Shown: piece after piece, positions 1-8,095 of the stretch
Layout: the number at the start of each line of letters is the position of its first letter
How positions within the stretch are numbered: the stretch's first letter is position 1
NCBI GenBank assembly: GCA_003165075.1
Contig: PLSM01000134.1
Coordinates: 1 to 38,370 of the forward strand
Length of the DNA stretch: 38,370 bases
Direction: 5' to 3'
From: Acidobacteriaceae bacterium
GTDB taxonomy: Bacteria; Acidobacteriota; Terriglobia; Terriglobales; Acidobacteriaceae
Made by a program: the position numbers and the translations under genes
The notes under the pieces: generated by a model
Database searches by the model: none
What the model saw: the letters and a program-made list of their open reading frames with translations, nothing else
Told to the model about the DNA's origin: nothing

Positions 1-612
1 CGATTTCTAGCTGATCTGCGCGAACGGCTGGAGAAGTTCGCGTTATCGCTGCATCCGGATAAGACCCGTTTGATTGAGTTTGGTCGCTTCGCGGCCGACC
101 GTCGAGCACGACGGGGGCTTGGCAAGCCAGAGACGTTCAACTTTCTAGGCTTTACCCACGTCTGTGGGCATTCACGTACTGGCTACTTCCTTCTCGAACG
201 CAAAACGCGCCGAGATCGGATGCGGGCCAGATTACGAGCCATTAAAGAAGAGCTACGGCGACGTATGCACGAACCTATTCCAGAGCAGGGCAGATGGTTG
301 GGACAAGTGGTGCGGGGCTATTTTGCGTACCATGCAGTGCCGACCAACACCAAGAGCCTATGTGCGTTCCGGCACCACGTCACTGACCTCTGGCGACGCT
401 CGCTTCGGCGACGCAGTCAGAGAGATTGCACAACGTGGGACCGTATCACACAACTCCTGGCAGCATTTCTGCCTGCCGTGCGAATAATTCATCCTTGGCC
501 ACATGAGCGTTTTGCCGTCAATCACCCGAGGTGGAAGCCCGGTGCGCGAATTGCGGCCGCCGGGATTTGTGCGGGGGCGCTCAGCAATGAGTGTCCCTAC
601 CGCGATCGCTAA
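1..612 (+). pseudogene. Group II intron reverse transcriptase/maturase, C-terminal fragment
   Basis: The reading frame is open from base 1 and runs to the TAA at 610-612, so the gene is cut by the window edge and the N-terminal catalytic part (including YADD) is not visible. What is visible is the end of the palm/thumb ('HPDKTRLIEFGRFA', 'FNFLGFTH') and the maturase domain X region ('GYFAYHAVPTN', 'FRHHVTDLWRRSLRRRSQR'), then the 'HPWPHERFAV.HPRW' tail common to bacterial group II intron RTs. Such proteins splice their host intron RNA and copy it into DNA targets. It lies tail-to-tail with the resolvase (4-nt overlap, 609-612), and I could not identify intron domain V/VI downstream, so this may be an intron remnant truncated by the neighbouring Tn3-like element. 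Whether the gene is intact to the left cannot be judged. Family confident, integrity uncertain. Confidence 0.8.
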
Positions 613-1166
613 GGCTGTGTAGAGGCTGGAATCCACCTGTAAAGCGTTGGAATGGACACGCTGAGGTTCAGGGCTACGTCTCGGGGCGGCATACCGTTGG
701 CTAGCAGTCGCTTTGCAGATTCGATCTTGCTGTCGGTCATCCGCCGCTTACGGCCTCCTTTGCGGCCCAGCTTCCGGGCGGTTTCAAGACCAGCGCGGGT
801 TCTTTCGACGGTCAATTCCCGCTCCATCTGTGCCAGACTGGCCATGACATGAAAGAAGAAGCGGCCCGAAGGCGTATCTGTATCGATCGCGTCGGTAAGA
901 CTCTTGAACTGGATGCCTTGCTTGTGGAGCTCGCTAACCAAGTCAACCAGGTTCTTGACGCTCCGGCCCAGCCGGTCCAGCTTCCAAACGACGAGCGTGT
1001 CGCCTTCGCGCAACGCTTCCAGCGCTTTTGTGAACTCTGGGCGTTCCGCGCGGCTGCCGCTTGTTTTTTCGTGGAAGATCTTCTTGCACCCCACATTGGT
1101 CAGGGCATCTATCTGCAAACCGAGATTCTGGTCCTGGGTGGAGACGCGCGCATAGCCGATCAACAT
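609..1166 (-). CDS. Serine resolvase/invertase (Tn3 TnpR-like)
   Basis: A complete 185-residue site-specific recombinase of the small serine family. It starts with the catalytic motif 'GYARVSTQDQ' (nucleophile Ser9), has the 'VVWKLDRLGRS' arginine motif near residue 65, the long E-helix region 'ASLAQMERELTVERTRAGL' and a C-terminal Hin-type helix-turn-helix ('PPRDVALNLSVSIPTLYRW'). Length and domain order are normal for Tn3-type resolvases, which resolve transposition cointegrates at a res site. Its 5' end faces the DUF433/DUF5615 pair and, beyond that, a divergently oriented Tn3-family transposase remnant, which fits a Tn3 transposition module with passenger toxin-antitoxin genes. No res site was located by eye. 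The gene appears intact. Confidence 0.93.
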   Translation of the reverse strand: MLIGYARVSTQDQNLGLQIDALTNVGCKKIFHEKTSGSRAERPEFTKALEALREGDTLVVWKLDRLGRSVKNLVDLVSELHKQGIQFKSLTDAIDTDTPSGRFFFHVMASLAQMERELTVERTRAGLETARKLGRKGGRKRRMTDSKIESAKRLLANGMPPRDVALNLSVSIPTLYRWIPASTQP

Positions 1167-1175
1167 GATCTTCGT

Positions 1176-1550
1176 CTACTCCCTCTTTCGCAGTGGCAAA
1201 AGCCGAAGCCGTGCTCGCTTGGGATCAATCGTCAGCAGGGCTCCGGCTTCCAGTTCCACCTGCATCTGGCGCAGGGCCAGCACCACATGATTTCCGATGG
1301 ATAGGGGTCTGAGATCTTCTCCGCGTATCTGTGCCACGCTTGGCTTTTCTCTGTCTGCAATAGCTAGAGCAATTCCGAAATCCAGGTCGTTGGTCAGGAT
1401 GACAAACCCGTTGGCTGTGGCATAAGCCATGATGGCCGGGTCCGGCGTTGTGGCGAGGCCAACCTGGGACCAGTGGGTAGCCTCAATCCCCGCCTCGTTC
1501 AGCACCCTGACCCAGCTCGGCGAGAGATTCATGTCGATCAAAATCTTCAT
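1176..1550 (-). CDS. DUF5615 family PIN-like protein (probable toxin)
   Basis: A 124-residue protein with the DUF5615 hallmarks: N-terminal 'KILIDMNLSPSWV' carrying an acidic residue, central 'VILTNDLDFG' with two further Asp residues, and a C-terminal basic tail. The family has a PIN-like nuclease fold and is normally encoded directly after a DUF433 antitoxin, so an RNase-toxin role is likely but is inference. Its ATG overlaps the stop of the upstream DUF433 gene (ATGA, 1547-1550), which implies translational coupling. It ends 10 nt before the resolvase start on the same strand, so toxin-antitoxin and resolvase are probably co-transcribed. Confidence 0.85.
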   Translation of the reverse strand: MKILIDMNLSPSWVRVLNEAGIEATHWSQVGLATTPDPAIMAYATANGFVILTNDLDFGIALAIADREKPSVAQIRGEDLRPLSIGNHVVLALRQMQVELEAGALLTIDPKRARLRLLPLRKRE

Positions 1551-1777
1551 GCGCTGGCCAGCAACACTTCTCGCTCATCGGAGCGCCATGCTGCGTAGCG
1601 CAATGCCTGCATGATGTCCTCGCGTTCCAGATACGGATAGTCGGTAAGAAGCTCATCGATGCTGACGCCGGCGCCGATCTGGCCAACGATCATGCCGACT
1701 GTAACCCGCATTCCCCGGATGCAGGGACGGCCGCTCATCATATCCGGGCTTTGCGTGATGCGGTCCAAATCCGCCAT
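1547..1777 (-). CDS. DUF433 family antitoxin
   Basis: A 76-residue protein typical of DUF433: 'ITQSPDMMSGRPCIRGMRVTV' followed by a helix-turn-helix-like segment 'IDELLTDYPYLEREDIMQALRYAA'. DUF433 proteins are small DNA-binding antitoxins paired with DUF5615 PIN-like proteins. I chose the ATG at 1777 rather than an upstream in-frame start at 1834 because an AAGGAG Shine-Dalgarno lies 6 nt before it and homologues begin at about this point. The stop overlaps the toxin start by 4 nt. Antitoxin-first order permits autoregulation of the pair, which is inference from family habit. Confidence 0.87.
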   Translation of the reverse strand: MADLDRITQSPDMMSGRPCIRGMRVTVGMIVGQIGAGVSIDELLTDYPYLEREDIMQALRYAAWRSDEREVLLASA

Positions 1778-1930
1778 GGGGGACTCCTTCTTGAAACTCA
1801 TTGCCATGATAGAGGTTTGAGAACTATATTTCAAGAACCATTTACGAGAATCTGAAGTCCTTGATTCCTAGAGTCAGCATAGCTGCGGCCTGGGTCTTCT
1901 CATAATCCCTCGTTTGCGGGAGGAGCGCCA

Positions 1931-2968
1931 ATGCCCCGTCGTTCGATTCTGTCTGCCGCCGAGCGGGAAGGTCTGGTGGCATTTCCTGATACCGAAGAAG
2001 AACTGATCCGGCACTACACATTCTCCGAACCTGATATGTCGACGATCCGTCAACGGCGCGGCAATCACAACCGGATCGGTTTCGCGGTTCAGTTGTGCTA
2101 CTTACGCTATCCTGGTCCTGGCTTCGGACTATCAACTGACGCGGCGCCGCCCATGCCTTTACTGGCGATAGTTGGCCGACAGTTGCACATAGATCCGAAT
2201 ATCTGGCCGCAGTACGCGCAACGACCGGAAACGCGGCGCGAGCACCTGGCGGAATTGCAGTCCTGGCTGGGCCTGACGCCTTTCTCTATTTCGGACTATC
2301 GCCGCGTCGTTTACCACCTCACTGATTTGGCCCAACAAACCGACCGGGGCATCGTACTTGCTGAAACGCTGGTCGAGATGCTGCGGCAGCAACGCATCAT
2401 CCTGCCTGCGCTCGATGTTATCGAACGCGTGTGCGGCGAAGCGCTGACGCGCGGCACCCGCCAAGTATACAAAGCTTTGACAGTTCCGCTGGCCGATCAT
2501 CATCGCCATGCACTCGACGGCGTACTGGCAAATCGCGAAGGCTCCCAATACAGCGTCTTGACATGGCTGCGTCAGTCTCCCGGTCCCCCCAAGCCCAAGC
2601 ATATTCTGGCTCATTTGGAGCGACTGAAGATACTTCGCGAACTGCTGGTTCCAGATGAATTGGAACATACCGTCCACCAAAACCGCCTCCTGAAACTCGC
2701 CCGCGAAGGCGGGCAGACGACCGCGCAGCATCTGCGCGACCTCGAACCGGCCCGCCGCTACGCAACATTGGTGGCGACGATCCTCGATACGCGCTCTACG
2801 CTGATCGACGAAATCATCGATCTGTACGACCGCTTCATGGGCATCCGTCGAGACCGGCAGCGCGGCATGAGCCTTGGCCAGCTGGCCAGGGAACACCGCG
2901 CATCCCGAACTACCATCCACCGCGTGCTCCACGAGCACGCTTCTGCTTCATCGGAGCAAGTCGCATGA
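1931..2968 (+). pseudogene. Tn3-family transposase N-terminal (DUF4158) fused to a resolvase-like HTH
   Basis: Residues 1 to about 300 match the N-terminal half of Tn3-family TnpA: 'MPRRSILSAAEREGLVAFP', 'IGFAVQLCYLRYPG' and the conserved segment up to 'STLIDEIIDLYDRFMG'. A normal TnpA is about 970-1000 residues with a DDE catalytic C-terminal part. Here, immediately after 'DRFMG', the sequence changes to 'IRRDRQRGMSLGQLAREH' and 'RTTIHRVLHEH', which looks like the C-terminal helix-turn-helix of a serine recombinase, and ends at residue 345. The catalytic triad is absent, so transposition by this protein is not possible. A GGGAGGAG ribosome binding site 5 nt before the ATG is intact, so a fusion protein that binds DNA could still be made. 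The deletion origin is inference from the abrupt family switch. Confidence 0.8.
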
Positions 2969-3216
2969 CTGAAAGCACGATCATCCTGCTTGGCTGCCTG
3001 GCGGTCATCGCCCTGATGGCGGTCCTTATATATGTTTCCAGCCGCGGCAGGGCCTCCGCTATCGAGGCCCTCTGCGAAATCCGCCGCACTGTCGATCAGA
3101 TCCTCGCCGGCAGCCGCAGCATCGAGCGGACTCTCGCCCAACACCGCAGCGTTCTGAACGACGCCCACCGAAAGATCCACGCCGTTACAAAAGGCCTGGA
3201 AAAACCGGCCTGCTAA
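2965..3216 (+). CDS. Small single-pass membrane protein with basic coiled tail
   Basis: An 83-residue protein whose ATG overlaps the stop of the transposase-HTH fusion (ATGA, 2965-2968). Residues 5-27 form one hydrophobic helix ('IILLGCLAVIALMAVLIYV'), followed by a positively charged, helical segment containing 'EIRRTVDQILAGSRSIERTL' and a basic end. This suggests a membrane-anchored cytoplasmic coiled segment. The family was not recognised and no function can be assigned. The coupling suggests it travelled with the recombinase-derived segment upstream. A perfect 12-bp hairpin follows it. Confidence 0.6.
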   Translation: MTESTIILLGCLAVIALMAVLIYVSSRGRASAIEALCEIRRTVDQILAGSRSIERTLAQHRSVLNDAHRKIHAVTKGLEKPAC

Positions 3217-3229
3217 ACCCCACAAACTA

Positions 3230-3258
3230 AACAGCCGGATCTCACCGATCCGGCTGTT
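3230..3258 (+). terminator. Hairpin terminator after the small membrane gene
   Basis: A perfect 12-bp inverted repeat, AACAGCCGGATC / GATCCGGCTGTT, with a 5-nt loop (TCACC) begins 14 nt after the stop of the upstream gene. It lacks a long U-tract on the + strand, so it may be an inefficient or factor-assisted terminator, or it could serve both strands. Confidence 0.55.
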
Positions 3259-3264
3259 CCATAA

Positions 3265-3281
3265 GGTGTGGGTTGGGAGAC
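3265..3281 (+). repeat. 17-bp direct repeat, left copy
   Basis: GGTGTGGGTTGGGAGAC is found here and again, identical and in the same orientation, at 4702-4718. The two copies bracket the RES/Xre toxin-antitoxin pair. Similarity stops sharply on both sides of each copy. Confidence 0.85.
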
Positions 3282-3430
3282 GGTCCTACATACCACGGCA
3301 GCTCCTTTGGAGCGTATCTCCAAGTGGCCTATAACTCTTCCTTCATTCGAGCAAGGAAATGCTCGCAGGAATCAGACAAGTTCCCGGGATACCAGTTCCT
3401 CATTGGTTTCTCGGTTGTCTTGATCAACGG

Positions 3431-4147
3431 CTAGGAATTTGGATACTCCACTTCACGCACTCTGTCCGAAGTGACGCCGCTCGCTGCATCAAGGCGAAGT
3501 TCCAGACGAGCGGCCCGGCGCACGTGGTAAACAAGAGCTGGACGAAAGCAGACAACACAGGTTCCCCCATCACGCCGCACGCTCGGATAGACGATCCCAT
3601 TAGAGCCGCGCATTAGCAAGTCCAATGCCAACTCCTGCGAGTCTCGATAGCACTTCGGGATTGGGCTCGGTTTGAGGTACCTCCGAAGCCTCGAACTGTC
3701 GCCGCGCAGATCGTGAAAATTCGCGGCGAAGTCGGCGAGGTAATCGTCATAGGTGGAAGTTTCTTCGAATTTCCAGCCTACTTCCCGAAGCTGCTCGATC
3801 TTGTGAAAGGCAACTTCGGCGATGGACGTCTCTTGTTCGAGACCCGCATACCAGGCACCGCGTCCGCTGCTGTTGAACCTTCCGCCATCCGGCGCGGCGT
3901 GGGTAAACGCCGCGTTCACGATTTCGCTAAATGCAACGCCGTAGAGCAGTTCGTGAACGCTGATGTCCGGGAGCAGCCCCTCCTCTCCAAGCAATCTGGT
4001 GTTGGTCGCCCCGTCCAGTTCAATGAGGCTTTGCAGCTCCAGGTCGTTGGCACTGAGCCGACTCAAGACCGTCCCTTCTGGGCTGTATTTCGATGGGATC
4101 AGACGATGTGTGTCTGAAAAGGAACACTCACGACTGGGCGGTTTCAC
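3431..4147 (-). CDS. RES domain toxin (NAD+-degrading type)
   Basis: A 238-residue RES-family protein. The conserved residues of the family are visible in order: Arg in 'DGGRFNSSG', Tyr in 'AWYAGLE', Glu in 'TSIAEVAFH' and Ser in 'IVYPSVRRDGG'. RES toxins deplete NAD+ and are neutralised by Xre/MbcA-type antitoxins; that activity is family knowledge, not shown here. I chose the GTG at 4147 because it overlaps the stop of the upstream antitoxin as GTGA (4144-4147) with GGAGG just upstream. An ATG at 4273 in the same frame would overlap the antitoxin by 130 nt and gives no recognisable extra domain. Together with the upstream gene it forms a complete RES-Xre module. Confidence 0.88.
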   Translation of the reverse strand: MKPPSRECSFSDTHRLIPSKYSPEGTVLSRLSANDLELQSLIELDGATNTRLLGEEGLLPDISVHELLYGVAFSEIVNAAFTHAAPDGGRFNSSGRGAWYAGLEQETSIAEVAFHKIEQLREVGWKFEETSTYDDYLADFAANFHDLRGDSSRLRRYLKPSPIPKCYRDSQELALDLLMRGSNGIVYPSVRRDGGTCVVCFRPALVYHVRRAARLELRLDAASGVTSDRVREVEYPNS

Positions 4148-4587
4148 TGGCCTCCGCGGCGGGCATCTAACAGCTGTCGCACCTTCAACATTCCGGGCTG
4201 CCCAAGACGGAGAATATACCCGAGTGGCGTAGAGCCCCGAAACATCGGGTTGCTGTTCGGAAGCGTCATCCATGCATCAGCGAGGCCCTGGCTATAGAGA
4301 ATGTTGAGCGCCTTAAATATTCCAACGAGAAGAGAGATCCGGATCAAGGTATCCTGATCGAGAACGCGTGTGTCGAGCGACTTCTCCAGTCCGTAGAATG
4401 TTCCAGAAGAGATGCCGCCGAGAAGGTCCCGTGCATCCTGGTCCTTGATACCCCACTTCTCCGCAATTGCTAAGAAGGCTTTGATCCCGATCGGGCTGAG
4501 CCGTTTCCTGGTCGAGGGGTCCGAGAGATCCGCGGCCACGTCGAAACGGTAGCCGGCGATCTGGGGAATGGTAGCAGCGGCAGCCAT
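4144..4587 (-). CDS. Xre/MbcA/ParS-type antitoxin of the RES module
   Basis: A 147-residue antitoxin. The N-terminal half has an Xre-like helical DNA-binding region ('GIKAFLAIAEKWGIKDQDAR') and the C-terminal half the DUF2384 toxin-binding domain ('LNILYSQGLADAWMTLPNS', 'GSTPLGYILRLGQPGMLKV'). I chose the ATG at 4587, preceded by GGAGG at a 6-7 nt distance; a 21-residue longer form is possible. The stop overlaps the RES toxin start. The antitoxin most likely represses its own promoter upstream of 4587, where the second copy of the 17-bp repeat also lies. Confidence 0.88.
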   Translation of the reverse strand: MAAAATIPQIAGYRFDVAADLSDPSTRKRLSPIGIKAFLAIAEKWGIKDQDARDLLGGISSGTFYGLEKSLDTRVLDQDTLIRISLLVGIFKALNILYSQGLADAWMTLPNSNPMFRGSTPLGYILRLGQPGMLKVRQLLDARRGGQ

Positions 4588-4701
4588 ATGTGTCCTCCAA
4601 TATTGGAATAATATCACTCCATATTTGGAAATACAAGAAGCGACTCTCAAAAAACATGCCGCTGAAGCATCTCGTCTGTTCGGTCATGGGATTTTGACGG
4701 G

Positions 4702-4718
4702 GGTGTGGGTTGGGAGAC
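4702..4718 (+). repeat. 17-bp direct repeat, right copy
   Basis: Identical to 3265-3281. The region around it (4588-5312, about 725 nt) holds no gene I can support; a - strand frame at 4776-5135 lacks a good start signal and recognisable domains. Confidence 0.85.
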
Positions 4719-5312
4719 AGATAGAGGAGTGGCCGCAGCCCGGATTCGAGGTCAATGGATATGCGGGGAATCGTTTCAAACGGATAGCTTTTCAGCTTTG
4801 AGATCAAGACTCAATCTGAACAGAACCAGAGTTTCTTCTCGCAATTTCGCTAGCTCGGAAAGGGTAGCCGGGGCGGATGGAACAATAGATCCTTTTGTGA
4901 GAGTTGTATTACCCGTAAGGCCGCCAGATTCGGACTCGCCACGATCGATATGCTGATCCGGCATCAGCCAGCCGGCGGCTTCTGATCGCGAGATTCGCGA
5001 TGTACTGTGCCGGTCAGTGCGCGGGAAGTGTGCCGAGAAGGTGGAGGCACTCAGGCGGAAAGCAATCGGGAAGGTTATAGTACCGTCCTGCTCTCGCCTG
5101 ACAGAATTGCCTAACAGGCCGTTGGGGTCAGGCATACATCAGACACTCGAAACTGCGTCGGAAAACGAACCCGCGCGACGCTCTGGGAGAATTGTCGTTG
5201 ATCAAGCAAATCAGTGGCCCCACGTCATGACATAGGGCTTCGTATGCGGGCTGCGTTCCAGTGAAACCTGGCGGCCTTTGGCTGTAGATCATGCTCGTTG
5301 TAGAAAAGAGGC

Positions 5313-5615
5313 ATGGACGCAAATAGTGACATTCACGTGCCCTTTGCTCAGCTTCCGATCACTGATCGCTTCCTTTACTTCCTCGGCGGTAACGTGGCGA
5401 TACTGCTTCTCCACCCTTGGTCACCAACGGTGGAGGAGATCGGAAAGGAGTTGATACGGATCTGGGATGAACAGAGATACACACCGGCAGACGTAGCCGA
5501 CTTCAACCCCATGGCCCACCGTCTGAAGCCCCTCTTGGTCGAGTATGCCGCCAAGACGCGGCAGGCGGAGTTTTCACAGTTGCCGCTGCGCAGGAAGCGC
5601 CGGCATCAGAACTAG
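5313..5615 (+). CDS. Hypothetical protein, 100 residues
   Basis: An ATG-initiated frame with a weak purine-rich stretch (AAAAGAGG) just upstream. The product has an ordinary composition, a short hydrophobic segment ('LYFLGGNVAILLL'), an acidic helical middle ('TVEEIGKELIRIWDEQR') and a basic end ('LRRKRRHQN'). I do not recognise the family. It lies about 80 nt before a PadR-like regulator on the same strand, which is the only contextual support. It could be spurious. Confidence 0.35.
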   Translation: MDANSDIHVPFAQLPITDRFLYFLGGNVAILLLHPWSPTVEEIGKELIRIWDEQRYTPADVADFNPMAHRLKPLLVEYAAKTRQAEFSQLPLRRKRRHQN

Positions 5616-5696
5616 CAAGACCAACCCCCAAGTCGGGCGCCGCAAAGGAACGGTGCCCGGATCTACCTCGATGACGCTTGCATTACCCATATACTG

Positions 5697-6278
5697 GTGG
5701 ACGTGTCTGAGACCCGTGACAAACGCCGCCGGAATGACCTCGATTTGTTCGTGCTCGCGCTGATCGCAGACGGTGTTTCGACCCCCTATGAACTCAAAAC
5801 GACCGCCGGACTCTCTCCCGGGGCAACGATCCCCGTCCTCCAGAGACTTCTGGTTGAGGAACTGATAGTCCAGGGAGAGCCCGGCTCCCGCAAGCGAATT
5901 GACCACAAAATTACGGCAGCGGGCCGAAAGCGCCTGAAGAATGGCTGGCGAGAATTGATCGACCAAGGTCCGAGCGGCGATCTCGACGCTGACCTTCGAG
6001 TGGCACTTCTGGCCCTTCGGGTTGGCAGCGACCGGCAGCTGGCTTCAGATTTTCTGCGCCAATCTGCGGCCCAACGGCTGGAATCCATCGGCAGACTCGA
6101 AGCGCCCGACGAACCGGCCTCGCTTCCACCGCTTGCCGCCTGGTACCGAATGCTCCGTTCGGCTTCATCGGTTGCCCTTTTGAAAGGGGAATCCGCCGCT
6201 GCATTCGCCATGGCTAAAGCGATGCCCAGGAACACATCCGGCGTGCGAAAGCGGGGCAGAGCTACCCCCAAGCCGTAA
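5697..6278 (+). CDS. PadR-like winged-helix transcriptional regulator
   Basis: A 193-residue protein whose N-terminal 80 residues read as a PadR/winged-helix domain: 'DLFVLALIADGVSTPYEL' (helix 1), 'GLSPGATIPVLQRLLVEELI' (recognition helix region) and the wing 'RIDHKITAAGRKRL'. The C-terminal part is helical and ends with a basic low-complexity tail. PadR proteins usually repress adjacent genes in response to small molecules, but no target is evident in this mosaic region. The GTG at 5697 is the start used; no strong Shine-Dalgarno supports it over internal alternatives. The stretch 6279-6769 that follows holds no gene I can support. Confidence 0.6.
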   Translation: MDVSETRDKRRRNDLDLFVLALIADGVSTPYELKTTAGLSPGATIPVLQRLLVEELIVQGEPGSRKRIDHKITAAGRKRLKNGWRELIDQGPSGDLDADLRVALLALRVGSDRQLASDFLRQSAAQRLESIGRLEAPDEPASLPPLAAWYRMLRSASSVALLKGESAAAFAMAKAMPRNTSGVRKRGRATPKP

Positions 6279-6722
6279 AGCCTCGTGCAAGGTGTACCAA
6301 AAGGCTTGCAAGAGGTATTTGTCGATCCATTGGTGTCGCAGGCCTGTCCCATGGGTTCACGTCAGTCAGCGAACCGGTGGCGATCAGCCTTGTCGGACTT
6401 GCAATCACTGCGGTTAAAGAAAAAGGCGAGAAATATCCACATTCAATAACGCACACCAGGAGACGCTTGGGCTTTTCGGGGATTCGGTCATGGGTTCCGA
6501 GTCCTTTTCGCGGGCCATTTTCTTGATATGGTTGATATGGTTTTTAGGTAGAAATGAGGTCTACAGAGGTGAAGCATGTGACAGGAGTAAACCTTCATAA
6601 GGTTCCTATTTTCTTATGATTACATTTAGATTCAAGCAGATGGGGGAAGTTCTGGCGGAGAGAGTACGATTCGTAGCTGATAGACAAGTTTTCATTGAAA
6701 ATAAACAAGTTGACAATAACAA

Positions 6723-6767
6723 GTCCACCCGTGCTAAGGTTTTGCTAAGGTTCTTGAGGGGGTGGAC
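6723..6767 (+). promoter_or_regulatory. Hairpin with paired 9-bp repeats over the integrase ribosome binding site
   Basis: GTCCACCC (6723-6730) can pair perfectly with GGGTGGAC (6760-6767). The loop holds two direct copies of GCTAAGGTT (6733-6741 and 6744-6752). The right arm overlaps the purine-rich sequence GAGGGGG and ends 2 nt before the integrase GTG start, so the structure could hide the ribosome binding site. The repeats could equally be protein-binding sites. Function is inference. Confidence 0.45.
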
Positions 6768-6769
6768 GG

Positions 6770-8071
6770 GTGGCGAACAAGAAAGTGGCTCTCGTGCGCC
6801 GCTGTAAGACGCCCGTAGGCTGGCGATACTATCCAGCGGTGATCGGCAAGACAGGGAAGCTCAAACCATGCGTCGTGTCGGTGGCGGGTGCGGAGGTCTG
6901 GTACCCCGAGGGGTACTACGCACTCCGGTCCTTCAGTGGCGATCAGATCGTATACACCAAGTTGGGCAACAACCCAAGCGATGCACTGGCGGCGTTGGAG
7001 CGTTCCACCCATCTTCGTGACGCAAGACAATCGGCAGCCGCAGCCGGTGCCAAGATCGTCGAGGAGCCTGGACGCAAGCTTCTGTCGAAGGCATACAAGG
7101 ACTTCCTGAGCGCTGCGGTTGACAGGGGATCGCTGGAAGCTGCCGAGGTCTACGAGTTGGCGGGAGACGAATTCCTGAAGGTTATCGCTGATAAGACCTA
7201 CGCGGATGAGATCACGCCTGATGACATCGTGAAGTACCACAAGGCGCTGGCCAAAAGGAAGCTAGCTGCACGCACCATCGCCAACCGGCACAAGAACGTG
7301 GTGGCCTTCCTGCTGTACCTGAAGCTGGACACCAAGACGCTGGCGCCGAAGACCCCCCGCTTCGAAAAGACCACCCCTGAAATCTACAAATTTGAGGAGA
7401 TGAGAGTATTTTTCAACTCTCTCCGCGAAGACAAGCACCAGCTCATGTTCGACATCTATCTCCAGACCGGCGTCCGTGAACAGGAGGCCATGCACCTGGA
7501 GTGGTCAGACATCGACACATCGACCAAGACGCTCAAGTTGCGGGCGAAGCCCCGTTGGGGTTTCAAGATGAAGGACTATGAGCAGCGCGAACTCCCGCTC
7601 TCCAAGGAACTGCTGGAGGAGTTGCAGACCTACCGCGCAGCCCACCCGGATCAGGGGCCGTTGATTTTGGGGAAGTGGAACACGAAAAAGAAAGAGTGGG
7701 GGCCAGACGGACACATGCTGCGGACGCTCAAGCAACTGGTGCGTGCTGCCGGCCTGAACTGCGGTCACTGCGACAGTTGTCTGCAAACGTACGTGACTCC
7801 TCCGAGGAGGCGTCGCAACGCAAAGCACGCGCCATCGCTCCCACCACCTGAGTGCGAGAACTGGTTCCTGCACAAATTCCGCGCCACCTACTGCACCAAC
7901 TTGCTGCGTCCGCACCTCGATGAGCGGACGGGACTCATGGAGGCGGGCCTTGATATCGTCACTGTCCAGAAGATGATGGGTCACGGTGATCTGGCCAGCA
8001 CGATGCGTTACCTTCGCCCGGCTGAGGGTGCCAGCGTGCAGACTGCAGTGAACTCGATTAAGTGGAGATAG
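6770..8071 (+). CDS. Tyrosine recombinase/phage-type integrase with Cys-cluster insertion
   Basis: A 433-residue integrase. The active-site residues are visible: Arg236 in 'QTGVREQEAMHLEW', His368-x-x-Arg371 in 'LHKFRATYC', His405 in 'MMGHGDLAST' and the nucleophile Tyr414 in 'MRYLRP'. The N-terminal half carries a SAM-like core-binding domain ('AARTIANRHKNVVAFLLYLK'). Between the two arginine boxes there is an unusual insertion with Cys331-x2-Cys334-x2-Cys337, a basic patch and a later Cys ('PPPECENW'), suggesting a small metal-binding loop. It starts at GTG 6770. It sits at the left edge of the defence genes and is the likely integrase of that island, though no att site or tRNA was found beside it. 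Confidence 0.93.
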   Translation: MANKKVALVRRCKTPVGWRYYPAVIGKTGKLKPCVVSVAGAEVWYPEGYYALRSFSGDQIVYTKLGNNPSDALAALERSTHLRDARQSAAAAGAKIVEEPGRKLLSKAYKDFLSAAVDRGSLEAAEVYELAGDEFLKVIADKTYADEITPDDIVKYHKALAKRKLAARTIANRHKNVVAFLLYLKLDTKTLAPKTPRFEKTTPEIYKFEEMRVFFNSLREDKHQLMFDIYLQTGVREQEAMHLEWSDIDTSTKTLKLRAKPRWGFKMKDYEQRELPLSKELLEELQTYRAAHPDQGPLILGKWNTKKKEWGPDGHMLRTLKQLVRAAGLNCGHCDSCLQTYVTPPRRRRNAKHAPSLPPPECENWFLHKFRATYCTNLLRPHLDERTGLMEAGLDIVTVQKMMGHGDLASTMRYLRPAEGASVQTAVNSIKWR

Positions 8072-8079
8072 TTACTAAT

Positions 8080-8095
8080 AGGGAAGCTCCCTTTT
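8080..8095 (+). terminator. Short hairpin after the integrase
   Basis: AGGGA-AGC-TCCCT followed by TTT, 9 nt after the integrase stop. The 5-bp stem is short, so termination would be weak; it would separate the integrase from the Gabija-like genes. Confidence 0.35.

Noticed and set aside
2159..2938. Long - strand frame antisense to the Tn3 transposase fragment
   Set aside because: Shadow of the real + strand gene; the + strand has the ribosome binding site and clear family similarity.
4776..5135. A 119-codon - strand frame next to the RES/Xre pair
   Set aside because: No ribosome binding site near any start, no recognisable domain and a composition typical of chance frames.
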